This document shows positions 22,250-33,225 of a stretch of DNA of 64,000 nucleotides, in pieces. The notes below the pieces were generated by a model, which worked only from the letters and a program-made list of their open reading frames with translations, was not told the DNA's origin and did no database searches. Source of the stretch: Durusdinium trenchii (lineage: Eukaryota; Sar; Dinophyceae; Suessiales; Symbiodiniaceae); contig CAXAMN010006624.1 of assembly GCA_963970005.1 (NCBI GenBank), forward strand, positions 200,285 to 264,284, read 5' to 3'. The position numbers and the translations under genes are program-made. Each line of letters opens with the position of its first letter. Within the stretch, counting starts at the first letter, position 1.

Positions 22250-23850
22250 TAGTTAGACCCTCCTAACCCACCCCCAACCACCGAACCTCAGGAGGTAGGC
22301 CAGGAGCCCTAGGGACATTTTGCATTGAGGTTTTTGATGATCAAAGACTCCAAAAGACAGGTCGCATGAGTCGCATTTTAAAATGTTTCGATGTACGGGT
22401 TGAGTCGCATCGATTGCTTCCCATCACCGCATGGACGGACCCTTTTCCAAGCAACCTCGTGCTTGGTGTTTTCTTGGTCAGTAGTTCAACTTACCTTGAT
22501 CTAGGTCTGTGAACCACTAGAAAAAGCACGTTCAGAAAAAAAAAAACAACAACACCCATGTCTGACCCGTGTCTCACTAGTAAACGCTCATAATTAGCTT
22601 GTGCATAAATGCTCGTGGAATATCATAAAACTAGATAAACATCCGCAGACTCAAATGTAATAAGGCAATGACTTGAACATATCATTTTCACGCCACAGAT
22701 CAACCAAAAACACACTGAGGAAGTTCCTGGTATATCTGTCCTGTTGCACAAAGCACCCCTGAACAACGAGACAGTCATAGTCCAACTCATACTCTCCAGC
22801 AGATCTTCCTACCCCTGTTGATGGTCCCCTTCAAACAGCTTCTCTACAACTTCAACACCAAACTCGTTTTCTCACCCAAATGCATCCAGCTCGCCCAAGT
22901 AGAGTCTTCCCCTCTTGGCTTAAGAGGCTCCCCTCTTGGCTGCCCCAGGTCTGGTCACTGGTCCGTCCTTCCATCCTGAGGTCTGGCAGGTCGTTTTCAT
23001 GGGGTAACAGGTATGTCACTAGTCCCATTCGATTCAACTCATAGCCCGCAATGCCGCATGTCCCATTCCATTCCAGTCCCAGGAATCGTGTCTGGGGCAT
23101 GTCCCATCCACTCCGCTGTCCTCCGCTTTCCTCGCCTGCCCGGTTTCGGCGACTTTGCTCGAGGTGCTCATCCTGTCGATTATGGCCGGGTCGATTCGCC
23201 ATCCCCAAACACTCAAGAGGGCAACCCTCCAAAAGATTCGACCTGGAGTCGACCGGTGAAAGCACCTCAGAAAATGGGCGCAGTCCTGTTTGAAGAGAGC
23301 CACGTCCTTTTGTGGGTACTTTGGGTGGGGTTTCGATCCAACCCCAAAAAAACACACAAAAATGCATCCGAAAACCCGAACATTCCAAACCCCTCCACCC
23401 GACTCCCCACTGAACTGACTGGGCGCCCAGGCAGTTCCGCGGAAGAGTCCCCGGTGGCCGCACGGGCGTCCGGTGGTCGTTCCGCCTGTCCGCTTAGAGG
23501 GGTCGGTTTGGTGGCATTGATCTATTGGTGGTACAGTTGGGGTATCTGCTGCAAGTATTCCCCCCCTCAATTCATCGCTCAAGGGTAAAAGGATGCAAAA
23601 GGCCATGGCATGGTGTGATGCGTGTCATCCAGGGGCACGTATTTTTGTTCAACGCGCCGGAAGTCGAAACGGGGTTGGGAAAAGCCCAAGGCGTGGATTC
23701 CGTGGTCCGTTCTTTTTCTAGGGTTTCCTGGCCCAAAGTAAAATCATTAATGAATCCAGTGCAAGCGTTCTTTTGATGTCAAACAAGGTCATTCCGTCCT
23801 TGGGTTGACTTGCTAGAAGTTCAAGAATGGCTTCATCCAGTGAACTGCTA
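22250..23850. other. Non-coding stretch starting with a family D element
   Basis: Positions 22256-22312 hold a D element (AACCCACCCCCAACCACC ... GGAGCCCTAGGGA). Long overlapping frames on both strands at 22850-23600 (about 200 codons) are Pro/Arg/Gly-rich with no protein-like order and are judged spurious. Confidence 0.4.
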
Positions 23851-23859
23851 AGAGTATAG

Positions 23860-24069
23860 TCAATGAGTCAATGTCTGCTCATAGGCAGAACTCTTGCATC
23901 GTTGGAACATCCAAGTCTGCCATATTTGCCGCAAAGATAGTGATGCTGACCATGCTGGTGCTCTTTGAACTTTGCTTAGCTCTTTTAACTGCCGCTTCTG
24001 TCCAGAAGCACAGTCCACAAAGGCTGCTTGTTGGGTGCCAAAACAAAATGTGATTTTCATGCTTTTGCA
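23860..24069 (-). CDS. Possible exon downstream of 24178-24350
   Basis: The minus strand reads FGTQQAAFVDCASGQKRQLK then ELSKVQRAPAWSASLSLRQI and ends at a stop. An acceptor CCCAACAAGCAG near 24026 is possible. Same strand and about 100 bp below the next exon, so it may be part of the same transcript. No family is recognised. Confidence 0.28.
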   Translation of the reverse strand, partial: CKSMKITFCFGTQQAAFVDCASGQKRQLKELSKVQRAPAWSASLSLRQIWQTWMFQRCKSSAYEQTLTH

Positions 24070-24177
24070 GCTATGACTCAAAGACCCCAGCCCAAGTAAC
24101 TACACCTGATTCCTGACACCCAATGGGAATGGCATATTCACCTACGCTAGGGTTGTTTGATTAGTCAATGTAGGCAT

Positions 24178-24350
24178 TTATTCAGCTACGCTAGGGTGTC
24201 TGGGTATAAGATCAGCACCATGTTGATTGAAACCTCCGCTCCAAACATTCTGAATTCCACGACTTTCCAAACCTCCCACTGCCTTGTCAGCCTTCTCGGG
24301 GTCCGGCGCCTGGTCCTGGAAATCCAGCGGATTGTGTCGGTCAAAAGGAC
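24178..24350 (-). CDS. Candidate exon with strong acceptor
   Basis: The minus-strand acceptor CTTTGAACCCTTCCAG ends at 24351. After two leading bases the frame reads PFDRHNPLDFQDQAPDPEKA, then DKAVGGLESRGIQNVWSGGF, then NQHGADLIP to a TAA at 24178-24180. The acidic, hydrophilic composition is clearly protein-like, and no other frame is. The upstream exon is unknown. No family is recognised. Confidence 0.5.
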
Positions 24351-24537
24351 CTGGAAGGGTTCAAAGGCTTGACCTGAACTAACTGCCACATGTTTGATGT
24401 CCAAACAGGATCAAAACCCTAGGCAAGCACCATCTGACGCATCTTATTGTTGTTTGCCGGCTTCCCCGGAAAAAGCACAAATGGACACTCATGAAAGGCA
24501 TGGTTCCTAAACATGTCAGCATGTTAACTCTGGGGCT

Positions 24538-25095
24538 ATGAACTTTGGACTCACAAAAAAAATAAATTACACACAGCTCTTGATTGGTACGTTGAAAACA
24601 TGGAAACTCCTGCTTGCCAAGGCCGACATCAAACCTACCTCCAACCTACCCAGTTCCGCTCATTTCGCGGATTCGAATTGCGGGTCTTGGTCCGTCTTGG
24701 ACATGAAGACCAAAGGCTTCAGCGGATCACACACTTCTGGTCAGACCCTCGGTCCTCCGCCAAGTCCTCCTCAGGCTCCGGGTCCGACTCATCTAAAGCG
24801 AAGTCCTGGGGGGGGCCGAAGACAAGCCAGATCCCACTGCTGAGAGTGGTCAAGGGCCTTCTTCAGGGAGTCCAAAGGAGTGGTCAAGGCCCAAGCCCTG
24901 CGGATGCAGTGCCAGTATCACTGGAAAATGGACAAGAACGGGTTTTCCAGATGCAAACGGCTCATCATCTCTACATAATCAAAACCCGCAGCTTCATGCA
25001 AGAGGACTGCCTTTAACAGGCTCTTGGCAGTGCTTCAACACGGTGGGATGAACATTGAAGTGCCAACATGTTTGTGCTTTTCTTGACCCCGAACA
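24538..25095 (+). pseudogene. Degenerate coding segment
   Basis: In the frame starting at 24538 the last part reads KAQALRMQCQYHWKMDKNGF and, after one in-frame TAA, KPAASCKRTAFNRLLAVLQH then GGMNIEVPTCLCFS. The middle part is more protein-like in another frame (SSGSGSDSSKAKSWGGPKTS, RVVKGLLQGVQRSGQ). At least one frame change and one stop. The family is unknown. Confidence 0.33.
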
Positions 25096-25253
25096 TCCCC
25101 GAACTCTCTGACATTTCAAACCATCCCTGCCTGCTTCACATAAGGTGGGGGCACAGCCTATAGGAATTCATATCTAGGAAGCCAAACCCCCCCCACAAAA
25201 ACATACCACGCAGCAAACCAGTTGTGGCCATGCCACCAGGAAAACACACAAAC

Positions 25254-25400
25254 ATCCCTCCTGCAGCGCTTTTTTGGCCATCAAGGTGACCTCGCCGTTG
25301 CGCTTCCGGGCATCCAGGGTGCGAAAGTCCTCCGTGTGCCAAGTGTCGACTTTCTTTTTGTTTGGCCCAGCGGCTGTGTCGGGTTCGAGTGTTTTAAGCA
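25254..25400 (-). CDS. Candidate internal exon, Lys/Asp-rich
   Basis: The minus-strand acceptor CTCTTTTGACGTTTCAG ends at 25401. The frame then reads LKTLEPDTAAGPNKKKVDTW, HTEDFRTLDARKRNGEVTLM, AKKALQEG, up to a possible donor GGAT then GTTTGT (intron from 25253). Only this frame is protein-like. It is extended upstream by an in-frame MQSFDSFDVSV. The family is not recognised. Confidence 0.48.
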
Positions 25401-25539
25401 CTGAAACGTCAAAAGAGTCAAACGATTGCATTTGTTGTGGGTTGTTTCATGTAAATTCAGCTGCAGGCAGTATGCAACATTTTGCGCCCAAAGACCAAAA
25501 AAAAATTCACCAATAACACCTGAACTGCAGCCTCCGCCA

Positions 25540-26460
25540 AGAATAACACGGTCCAAAGGAATTGAAATTCACGTCAATTGCCACCCCAATTTTTTTTTCA
25601 GCCATTGATTGTAGTGAGGGGGATATGTAAGAACGCCTGCATAACGGGTTTCAATTGTGTAACTCCTAGATGACTGAAGAACACCTACAAAAAAATCAAC
25701 ACAACGAAGTCGAAACATGAATCAGCATGAACATAAAAACACTAAAACAACTATAACGTACAACAGCGACATATTAATCATCATAAACAGTACTTCGAAC
25801 CCCTGGTTGTATGGCGTTAGCTATCATAGGGGAATTCCGGGAACCCGAAACGGCTAGATCCTTAACTATATTTGAGCATTGCCCCCCCAAAAGGGTAAGA
25901 ACACCTAAGCACGGATGAAGGCACCCTGACCCATCATATGCAGACATGTCTGCCCAAAAGGAAGTTCCAGCTACTTAGAACATGTTAAATTTACGTGAAC
26001 CAACTCTACATCGAAAACATGCAGGTTGGCGCCCTTAAAACTCAAAAACAGTTTGACCAGTCTGCACTCCATAGGCATCAACCTAAGGGTTCGCTATGGG
26101 CTTGCACGTTCCCCTGGTTTTTCCTGCTTAGCTGGAATCTTCAAGATACACAAGAAGCGGGGTGTGGCCCACCCCCCATCAGAAGTTTGTACTGGCTCAC
26201 GCTTGTACATTTATGTATAAACACCATCCTTGAGCAAACAAAATTTGAGCCAAAAGCAGGCCCTACGCTAGGATGGCTTTGTGTAGATCCTTCATGGATT
26301 TTCCGAAAAGTACTTGGAGGGCCCGTGCATGCACGAACCTTTTCACCGGCGGTTGACAAAGTCATACAGATGTTGCTATCGAACGCGCCAGTCTTTTGTC
26401 ATTGCCCAGTAACGTGAAGGCCGGGCCATATATGGTCTGTGATCAGAATCCAACTGCTCG
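25540..26460. other. No supportable gene
   Basis: AT-rich to 26000, then a 140-codon plus frame (25995-26417) with no protein-like order. A short plus frame, NIFQISEADMPHTSKVTTAR, at about 26480-26578 may be a fragment. Confidence 0.35.
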
Positions 26461-26560
26461 GGCCCGGCCCGTCAACATATTCCAAATAAGTGAGGCGGAT
26501 ATGCCGCACACATCAAAGGTCACCACTGCCCGCGCTCGCAACGTTGAAGCTCATCGCATT

Positions 26561-27501
26561 CTAGATCAAATCGAATAGGAAAACAGTGAAAGGACCAGTC
26601 TCCGTCGCCGGCCATTGCCAAATCAATGTCTGGGCACGGTTGGGCACTTTATTTGCAAGCCCTGCGGTTACGTGCAGATCCCCTCCTGCAATTCTTCGCC
26701 TTTTTGGGCTTGGGGCGCCACCAGTGGCAGCAAATTTGTTGACTGCAGCGATGGTTTGTGGTGACATGAGTTGCATGGACACACAACTACAGCGTGCCTG
26801 CGTAGGCAAATCCAATGCATCCAGCACCACCGCGACAATGTCAGGCTTGACCAAATTGCCGCACCATCGCAGGAATATTCACCACTTTGATGCTGCATCT
26901 TAAATCAATGCATGTATACCGACCCGAAGATTCAACCCTTCAAACGACTCAACCCTGGACGAATAGTTTTTTACCAGTATTTCATCCTCAGCAAAGCAGC
27001 TGCCAGCGGCTTTGTCGCGTTGTTTTGGAACAATGTGCCTACAGTCCCCTTTCATGCTCACGAGCACTTTGATGCACGCACTTGCAAGCCACTTGATGTT
27101 CTGGTTGTCGCAGGTTGTCTAATTGCTTCACTACTGCAGCTGGGTCGATCATGCTGCTGTAGTCCCCACCGCCCACCCTGGATGCGAATAAATCAAATTG
27201 GGCAATGGCTTGTGTTGTGGTCCTCTGTTCCCGAGTTTGACATCGAGGGTCGGCCCTTGGCATTTGCTGCTGCAGTCCGAAAAGGAGCTGCTGCGGGCTG
27301 GGGTGTGAATAATGGTTGGGCAAAAAACAGACTTGCGCGTTGCACCATCTGTTTCCTAAACACCTTGTTGACTAAGAACCCATTTGCTTTTAAACAGCGA
27401 CTGGACACTGCAAACGACCCAGGACCTGTAGTCTTACTTGCAAAATATGTATTAAATATCAACGCGGTGGGTAGGCCTGTGAAGCAGTTGTTCACCACCA
27501 A
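26561..27501 (-). pseudogene. Degenerate coding region, strand uncertain
   Basis: On the minus strand, NCFTGLPTALIFNTYFASKT (27490), AIAQFDLFASRVGGGDYSSM with DPAAVVKQLDNLRQPEHQVA (27200-27090), and PDIVAVVLDALDLPTQARCS with GGAPSPKRRRIAGGDL (26850-26690) follow in changing frames. A 203-codon plus frame (26912-27523) overlaps and cannot be excluded. No family is recognised. Confidence 0.33.
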
Positions 27502-27573
27502 ATGGGAGATTTGTAGTCAGTAGAAGTATTGAGGAAAAGGGGTGTTTGTTAATAAGTAGAACTAAGTAGGGAA

Positions 27574-27780
27574 GCGGATCCCTGCTCAGAAATTTGGTGA
27601 TTGCACGAAGGATCCCTGCTTAAAAAGGGGGTCCCTGTTAAACAATGTGGTGATGGCAAAAAGGACCTGTTCAGATTTTTTGTGGTTGCAAAAAGGGGGC
27701 CCTGTTCAACAAAGTGGTGATTGTAAAAAGGACCTGTTCAGAAATGTGATGATTGCACAAAAAGGGATCTTTTCAGATAT
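27574..27780. repeat. Degenerate tandem repeat, about 30-45 bp units
   Basis: Units of the form GATCCCTGCTCAGAAATTTG, GTGATTGCAC/GTGATGGCAA, AAAAAGGACCTGTTCAGA recur six times with drift. Confidence 0.65.
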
Positions 27781-27894
27781 TGCACGCGCAGCCCCCCGGT
27801 GAGATTTCTGAGTGATGTTGAAGTTGATAACGTTACTCGGAAATTTGCACTCCTGCTGAACTCCGCTGCGCTGCAAATTTCCTACGAGATCCTT

Positions 27895-28095
27895 CAAGTT
27901 AAATCTGAGTGGGTGCTTAGAAAGCAAACCTCCCAAAATCTGAGCAGGTGCTGAAAACAAGAAGCACCCTAAAATATGAGAGGGTGCTCAGTGCTCAGAG
28001 GAACATCTAAAAACCTGAGTGGGTGCCCCAATTCAGACTAGGCCCTGGCGCTCGGAGAGAACCCTTTGGGTGCTGGGAGAAAAGGCTGTAAACTT
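27895..28095. repeat. Degenerate repeat around CTGAGTGGGTGC
   Basis: TCTGAGTGGGTGCTTAGAAA, TCTGAGCAGGTGCTGAAAAC, TATGAGAGGGTGCTCAG, CCTGAGTGGGTGCCCC and a weaker TTTGAGTGGGCACCC follow at irregular spacing. Confidence 0.6.
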
Positions 28096-28439
28096 TTTGA
28101 GTGGGCACCCGGAGTTTGCATCATAATTCGGTGGGCCACAGACCAGGGAGTCACTAAGTCTTCATACGGAATTTGCATGAAGTTGCTACAAAATATATAA
28201 CAGCAAAGGCTGCGTATGAAAGGGCCCCCCCCTTCGAGTTCCCGCCAATTCTCGACATAGTTTTCATGGGCAAACCCAATTCCCAGACATTTGTGTCCAG
28301 AAGAATCGGAACCTTTTCTAGGAAAAGCTGTAATCAAGGCACCATACATGAGCATCCCGCCGTCATCGTCGTCGCCAAACAAACAAAACATCAAACACCT
28401 TTGAAAACAACAGCCGCAACAACAACAACAGCAAGGTAC

Positions 28440-28725
28440 AAACAAAGACTGCAGCCCCGTTACAAGATATCTTGGTCCTTTGTCTCTACAAGGGGGTGGA
28501 AACAAAATCTGCAACCCCGTTGTTGTTATTTTGACCCCGACCCCCGAAAAGAACCAGCCAACATGTACTCTTACCAGTAGCGGTAGTGCTTGTACTAGTG
28601 CTAGTACTAGTGGTACTAGTACTAGTAGTAGTCGTTGTTGTAGTGGTCGTAGTAGTAGTAGTAGTAGTAGTAGTAGGAGTAGTAGGAGTAGCAGGAGTAG
28701 CAGGAGTAGCAGGAGTAGCAGTAGC

Positions 28726-28768
<43 letters not shown>

Positions 28769-29045
28769 AGTAGGAGTAGTAGTAGTAGTAGTAGTAGCAG
28801 TAGTAGTAGTGGTAGTGGTCGTAGCAGTAGTAGTAGTGGTGGTGGTGGTGGTGGTGGTGGTAGTCCGGTCAGCTAAGCCTCTGTAAAACTTCTACTTAGA
28901 ACCTCTACCACATCCTAGAGACAAAAACTGCAGCCCCGTTGTTTTTTTTGACCCCCCCCCTCAGAAGATGTTGTTGTCTCTACCCCCCCCCTAGAAACAA
29001 AATTTGCAGCCCCGTTGTTGTTTTTTGACCCCCACCCCCCTCCAC
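28440..29045. repeat. Dispersed unit CTGCAGCCCCGTTGTTG flanking a microsatellite
   Basis: Copies start at about 28449, 28509, 28928 and 29004, each in an ACAAAA...GCAGCCCCGTTG...TTTGACCCC context. Two lie on each side of the AGT microsatellite, in the same orientation. Confidence 0.75.
28577..28863. repeat. AGT/AGC trinucleotide microsatellite, about 290 bp
   Basis: Nearly continuous three-base repeat: ACTAGTGCTAGT at the left, then (AGT)n, (AGGAGT)n, (AGCAGG)n, (AGT)n, ending in (GGT)n. It is open as poly-Ser, poly-Val and similar in all three plus frames, so the open frames carry no coding information. One frame slip (GTGAGTAGG near 28766) interrupts it. Confidence 0.93.
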
Positions 29046-29342
29046 AACAACATCCCAAAACACATCACAAAACAAGAAACAGACCAACCAAGACTTAAGT
29101 ACCACAATGACAAGAAGTCCAGCTACTAACATCTCTCCAAACCTTCGACCCTATCCCTAACTGTGTCCCTTTGAAATCCCTGACTTGCAACATGTGACAA
29201 CTATGTTGGGCAGCTGTTTTTGTCTCTACCAACAACAACAACAGTCAAGAGTCAATAGTATAAGCTTTGATCTGTATCTTGAGGATATACAAGACTAGGT
29301 GGCCCTTGTAATCAGGCCAGCAATACGTATAGTGCACTGCCG

Positions 29343-29694
29343 GCACTTAGAATATGGCCGGAGCATTTGGTTGCAGTTAGAATATGGCATTTTCATGAAC
29401 GACAGCACAGTTAGAATATACATTCTAAGTGCAATAACCGACCACACATACCTCAGCATCTTTTCCCACCCAAAGACGCCGGAGATGAAGGCTCATGCAT
29501 ATTTACTGGTTGCACATCTCCCTTGAGGCAAGTGTGATTGGATTGACACACGCTGCGTATATTCTAAGTGTGGTGCGCACATTCTATGTGGATGTGTGTG
29601 GAAATTCTATCTGCGCGTCCGCGGACAAATGGACAAGTGACCTTGGGACATATGGACCAAATCAAAAAAATTCTTTTGGTCATATTCTAAGTGC
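29343..29694. repeat. Element with 14-bp inverted ends and internal copies
   Basis: GCACTTAGAATATG at 29343-29356 is perfectly inverted at 29681-29694. Related motifs occur inside in both orientations: GTTAGAATATGG (29376), TTAGAATATACATTCTAA (29412), TATTCTAAGTGTGG (29560), ATTCTATGTGG (29581) and ATTCTATCTGC (29604). It resembles a non-autonomous DNA element or a clustered binding motif. Confidence 0.7.
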
Positions 29695-30399
29695 TAGCTG
29701 TCCACTATATAGCTTCTGCAAAAGCTGTTCCCCTTTGCTTTTGAATCTTCAATCAGGTCAGGCCAGCGCATCTTGGTTGCTATGGAAAGCTTGCCAGCCC
29801 AAGTGGTGGCTGGCCCAAGTCCAGGCCAATCACTCCTAGCCCAAACCCCCTCTTCCACAAAACAGCGCTCATGCGTTTTGGCGACAACTCGAGGGGTGGT
29901 GCCAGGCTGGGGGCACCTCAGACCTGGCACCAACCCTGGCCCCCCGTCCAAACAACCATCCCCCGATAAATTCATAAGGCTTCGTGCGTTTCACCACAGC
30001 TCCCATCTGGGGCGGGTGGGCAGGGTGCAAGCAAGGTTGCGGTTCCTGAACAAAGAACACCTGTTCAGAACAAAATGCAGCACCTGAACTCAAGACACAA
30101 CATATTCAACCCAGAGTATCCCTGCAACGTTCCCATGCATGTGCTTGTGGTACAGCAACAAAAACAGAAACTTATGGAGTGTTGAACCACTTCAAAGCAA
30201 CTAACCACATCAGCTTTCGATCTTCGGGCCCTGAACCTTCGGAGTGGATCCGGACCTTGGCACGCAGAATACCCGTGCGCACCGAAGACTTCGACAACAA
30301 CACAACAACTGAACATGGGACATGGACCCAGCCAACAAACAAGTACGCGCGCCTGAGACTTCAGGTGGTGTGGTACCCAGGGAGATGGTCTGGACGCAA

Positions 30400-30523
30400 A
30401 GCTCCTGCACCCAGGGAGGTCCTTGGCATCTGGCTCCGGCAGTTGCAAAGCTTCAGGCAGCTGAAGAAAGGCATCCTCAGCTTCGGTCCGCCCCAGGACC
30501 TTGGGTTCGTGATCTCCTTGCAT
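30400..30523 (-). CDS. Short candidate coding fragment
   Basis: The minus strand reads DHEPKVLGRTEAEDAFLQLP then EALQLPEPDAKDLPGCRSFA, protein-like and acidic. Beyond about 30400 the frame enters repeat-like DNA. The plus strand is also open here for 170-180 codons (30179-30879) but is less protein-like. The family is unknown. Confidence 0.28.
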
Positions 30524-31068
30524 GCTTTAAGTCTAATTGGTGCTTTGATCTGGTCCGGGATTGTAAGCAACCTCGTTGTGGGTTTTCAAAGATGGTCACT
30601 TTGGGGGATCCTGGCCGGTCAACAGAAGAAACGCCTATCTCCTTTAATTGTGACATCACTTACCCATCCAAGGGTGCCATCGCCCTTATTATAGGAACCT
30701 GTTGCTCATTTCGTACTTGGTTTACAACCACCGTGCAGCAAGAACAGTTCTTCGTCAGGACACAAGTATTCCACAGGTTCGTGGTGAAAAGGAACACATT
30801 GCAACCCATAGAAGGCGCCATTTCCTTTCGTTGCCTTATACAGGTCAAAAAAGTGACCGAACCCACCAAAGCACCATAGGAACACCAGGACAGGAACCAA
30901 AAAGGAGACATGGATACACATGGACATACTTGTTTCAGATGTGGTGGTACTTAGAGTTTTGTACCTTAAATCTGCATCTTCAATTATCTTGAGGCGTTAC
31001 TAAAACCTCTGGAACCCAGGAACAAAACCAAGTTTTTGACACAATACAAAAAAAGGAACGGTCAGGAG

Positions 31069-31595
31069 TCAATCTTGAGCTGGATGGTATTTGGTTCCTG
31101 CGCGTCCATCGCAACCTGCAAGCGTTGAGCACTTGGCCTTCCCAAGCTCTGCTTCCCCTGTTGGGCCCTCACCTTTAGCCGTGCCTGCGGTCCTCAAATG
31201 CAACAGCTCCTGGACTCCTGGACCAGGCCACATTAAAGCTCGCGGGAATTTAGCGACTCTGGAGCTCAATACAGACGTCCAAAATCTCTTGAACAGCTTG
31301 ATGAAATTCTGTATCTTTGATGGCCAGTCTCTGGGAGAGCGAACGCAGTGAGTTCTGGATCGTGGCTCACAGCCTCGTAGGTCCACCGCATATGTGGTGT
31401 GGCTAACACGACAAGTCCAAACGGAGGGGATGCGATCCGTTGATCCAGGAGTGCCCAGCCTGCCCAGCCTGCTGGCTGCCGAGGCAGCCACTTCCGGGAA
31501 ACCATACATGCGTGTCTTCGCGCAGCAAAGACCGCGGAAAATTCAGGCAAACTACATAATCGAATAATTCGTTGTAATACTGTATTGTCGTGCAA
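31069..31595 (-). pseudogene. Frame-shifting coding remnant
   Basis: The minus strand has three overlapping open frames. The most protein-like piece is SLRSLSQRLAIKDTEFHQAV followed by QEILDVCIELQS and a stop at about 31250. Another frame reads TAKGEGPTGEAELGKAKCST near 31130. They cannot be read as one protein without frame changes. Confidence 0.33.
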
Positions 31596-31599
31596 CCCC

Positions 31600-33126
31600 C
31601 GTGTGTTTGCTTTTGCTTCCTACTTAACCCCTGTGCGGTCTCACATTCTATATGTACATGACTGATGCCATTGGCTCATGGCTCACTTCAAAGTGAATCC
31701 AGTGAATACTTGCTTTGCACGCTTTCGCACTTGTTCCACTTGCATTCGCATGGTCCCTTTCTGGACCTCTGAGATAGCGGCAGCGTTCCGCGTCACCAGG
31801 GGAACCACTGCGGAGTATGGCAGTGCCAAGTGTGTATCCCCAAAAAGGACAAGGCCGCCATCATATGGAAAGTGTCTCGTTACGAAAACAACGCGTTTGC
31901 CAATATGCATGTGTGAGTGTCCAAGAATCACATGCAAACATATGTGGCAGGCGCCGTGTTTCCTGCACTTCCGAGAAGCCCCTACGTGAGTTATAGGAGG
32001 TTCATCTGGACCCACATGATCTCAGGATACTTTCTTAGCTCCAAATAGCCCTTGGTCCCTCAAAACCTATGGATTTGAGACCCCAGACGCCTCCATATAA
32101 GGGTCCCTCTGCATATGAGGGTCCATTGTTCATGAGCGTCTGGGTACGTATAAAGATGTATATACATCTATGAGTTGTTTGATTTTGGACATCTGAAACT
32201 TCTCTCCCAGCTGCGATGGTGTGTTCCAAGTCGGTGAGGCCCACCAGATCGTCCTGGTCCGCATCGAAGAGGCCTGAAAGCGGGTTATGGAGTACAGCAT
32301 GTATATACATGTATTTCGACCTGTGGTTATTGGATCATGTCCCAGTTTCTAAGATGCTTTGGAGGGTCCAGGTACCAGCTTATAGGCTCATATCATCTCA
32401 TATCTCATTTTCTAGGGTCCCACCTGGAGGTCCAGGTGGAAGGGAATGGTCATCCACCCGCACAAACGAGCGTACAAACGATATCACCCTAGGGCTCTAA
32501 CTACCTCCTGAGAAGGTAGCTAGAATGGGTTAGCGGATGTTAGCGGGGTCTAACTACCTTCTGAGGAGATAGGCCGGGAGACCAAGAGTCACTGAGAGTT
32601 CCGTAGCCATCTTTGCGTCTATCTCCCGGGAAATCGACCGCTCAACTGGCCGGAGGTGAAAGTACTGCCACTTGGTAGACATGCACAAACATCCGATCGC
32701 CAAGGAGTGCCTGCAGCCAAGAAAGCACAATCTTTGGTCAAAGTGGGATGGTCAACCCAGATTTACTGAAGAGAACTTGTAAACCTCTTTCAACGTTCTT
32801 GAGGTTCTTCTTGGTCATTACGGCCTGACACCTGTGAACTTTCAGCACTGATCGGAGATCCCGCCAACAAACTGGTCCAAGACTTGTTCCAGATTTAACA
32901 ATCAGTATGCTTTATAATGTTGGTTTCCATATACGTATGGCCTTAAAGGACAATCCTCATCCCCCACTAATTGGAAATGTGATACATATGTCATCGTATG
33001 TCACATATCTTACCATATATAGTAGCATAATTTATCAAATACAATATGTATCCTGGATAAATACGTTCTTCTCCCGGACTTCTTCTCCCAGTTGTTTTTC
33101 TTCAGCCCCTTCATCTTTGGGCATGC
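31600..33126. other. No supportable gene; family A and D copies
   Basis: Family A at 32332-32352 (GGATCATGTCCCAGTTTCT). Family D at about 32487-32585 (CTACCTCCTGAGAAGGTAG and CTACCTTCTGAGGAGATAGG). Frames at 31678-32015 are open on both strands without support. TCCGTAGCCAT at 32602 recalls the first bases of the dinoflagellate spliced leader but diverges after them. Confidence 0.4.
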
Positions 33127-33225
33127 CTGGAGTCGACCTGTTCGTACCTCGGAAAAGGAGTCCAAGTAACCAGTTGTTGTTAGGGCCTTGTCCCATTTTC
33201 AATTGTACGAACTGCAGAGTCCAGG
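33127..33225. repeat. Complete family A element with inverted ends
   Basis: Left end CCTGGAGTCGACCTGTTCGTAC and the inverted right end CCTGGACTCTGCAGTTCGTAC match at most positions. The interior carries CTTGTCCCATTTTCAATT. On the plus strand it ends at CAG then GTAAAT, a donor-like junction. On the minus strand its GTAC lies at the end of an exon. Confidence 0.75.

Noticed and set aside
22852-23606. Overlapping 190-200-codon frames on both strands
   Set aside because: No protein-like order, no splice context and equal openness on both strands; likely a low-stop region.
28586-28876. Long open frames of Ser, Val or Gly runs
   Set aside because: They are translations of the AGT/GGT microsatellite and are open in three frames.
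32602-32620. TCCGTAGCCAT, like the start of the dinoflagellate spliced leader
   Set aside because: Only the first 11 bases agree; the following bases diverge and no adjacent coding start or acceptor makes it a relic. Probably chance.
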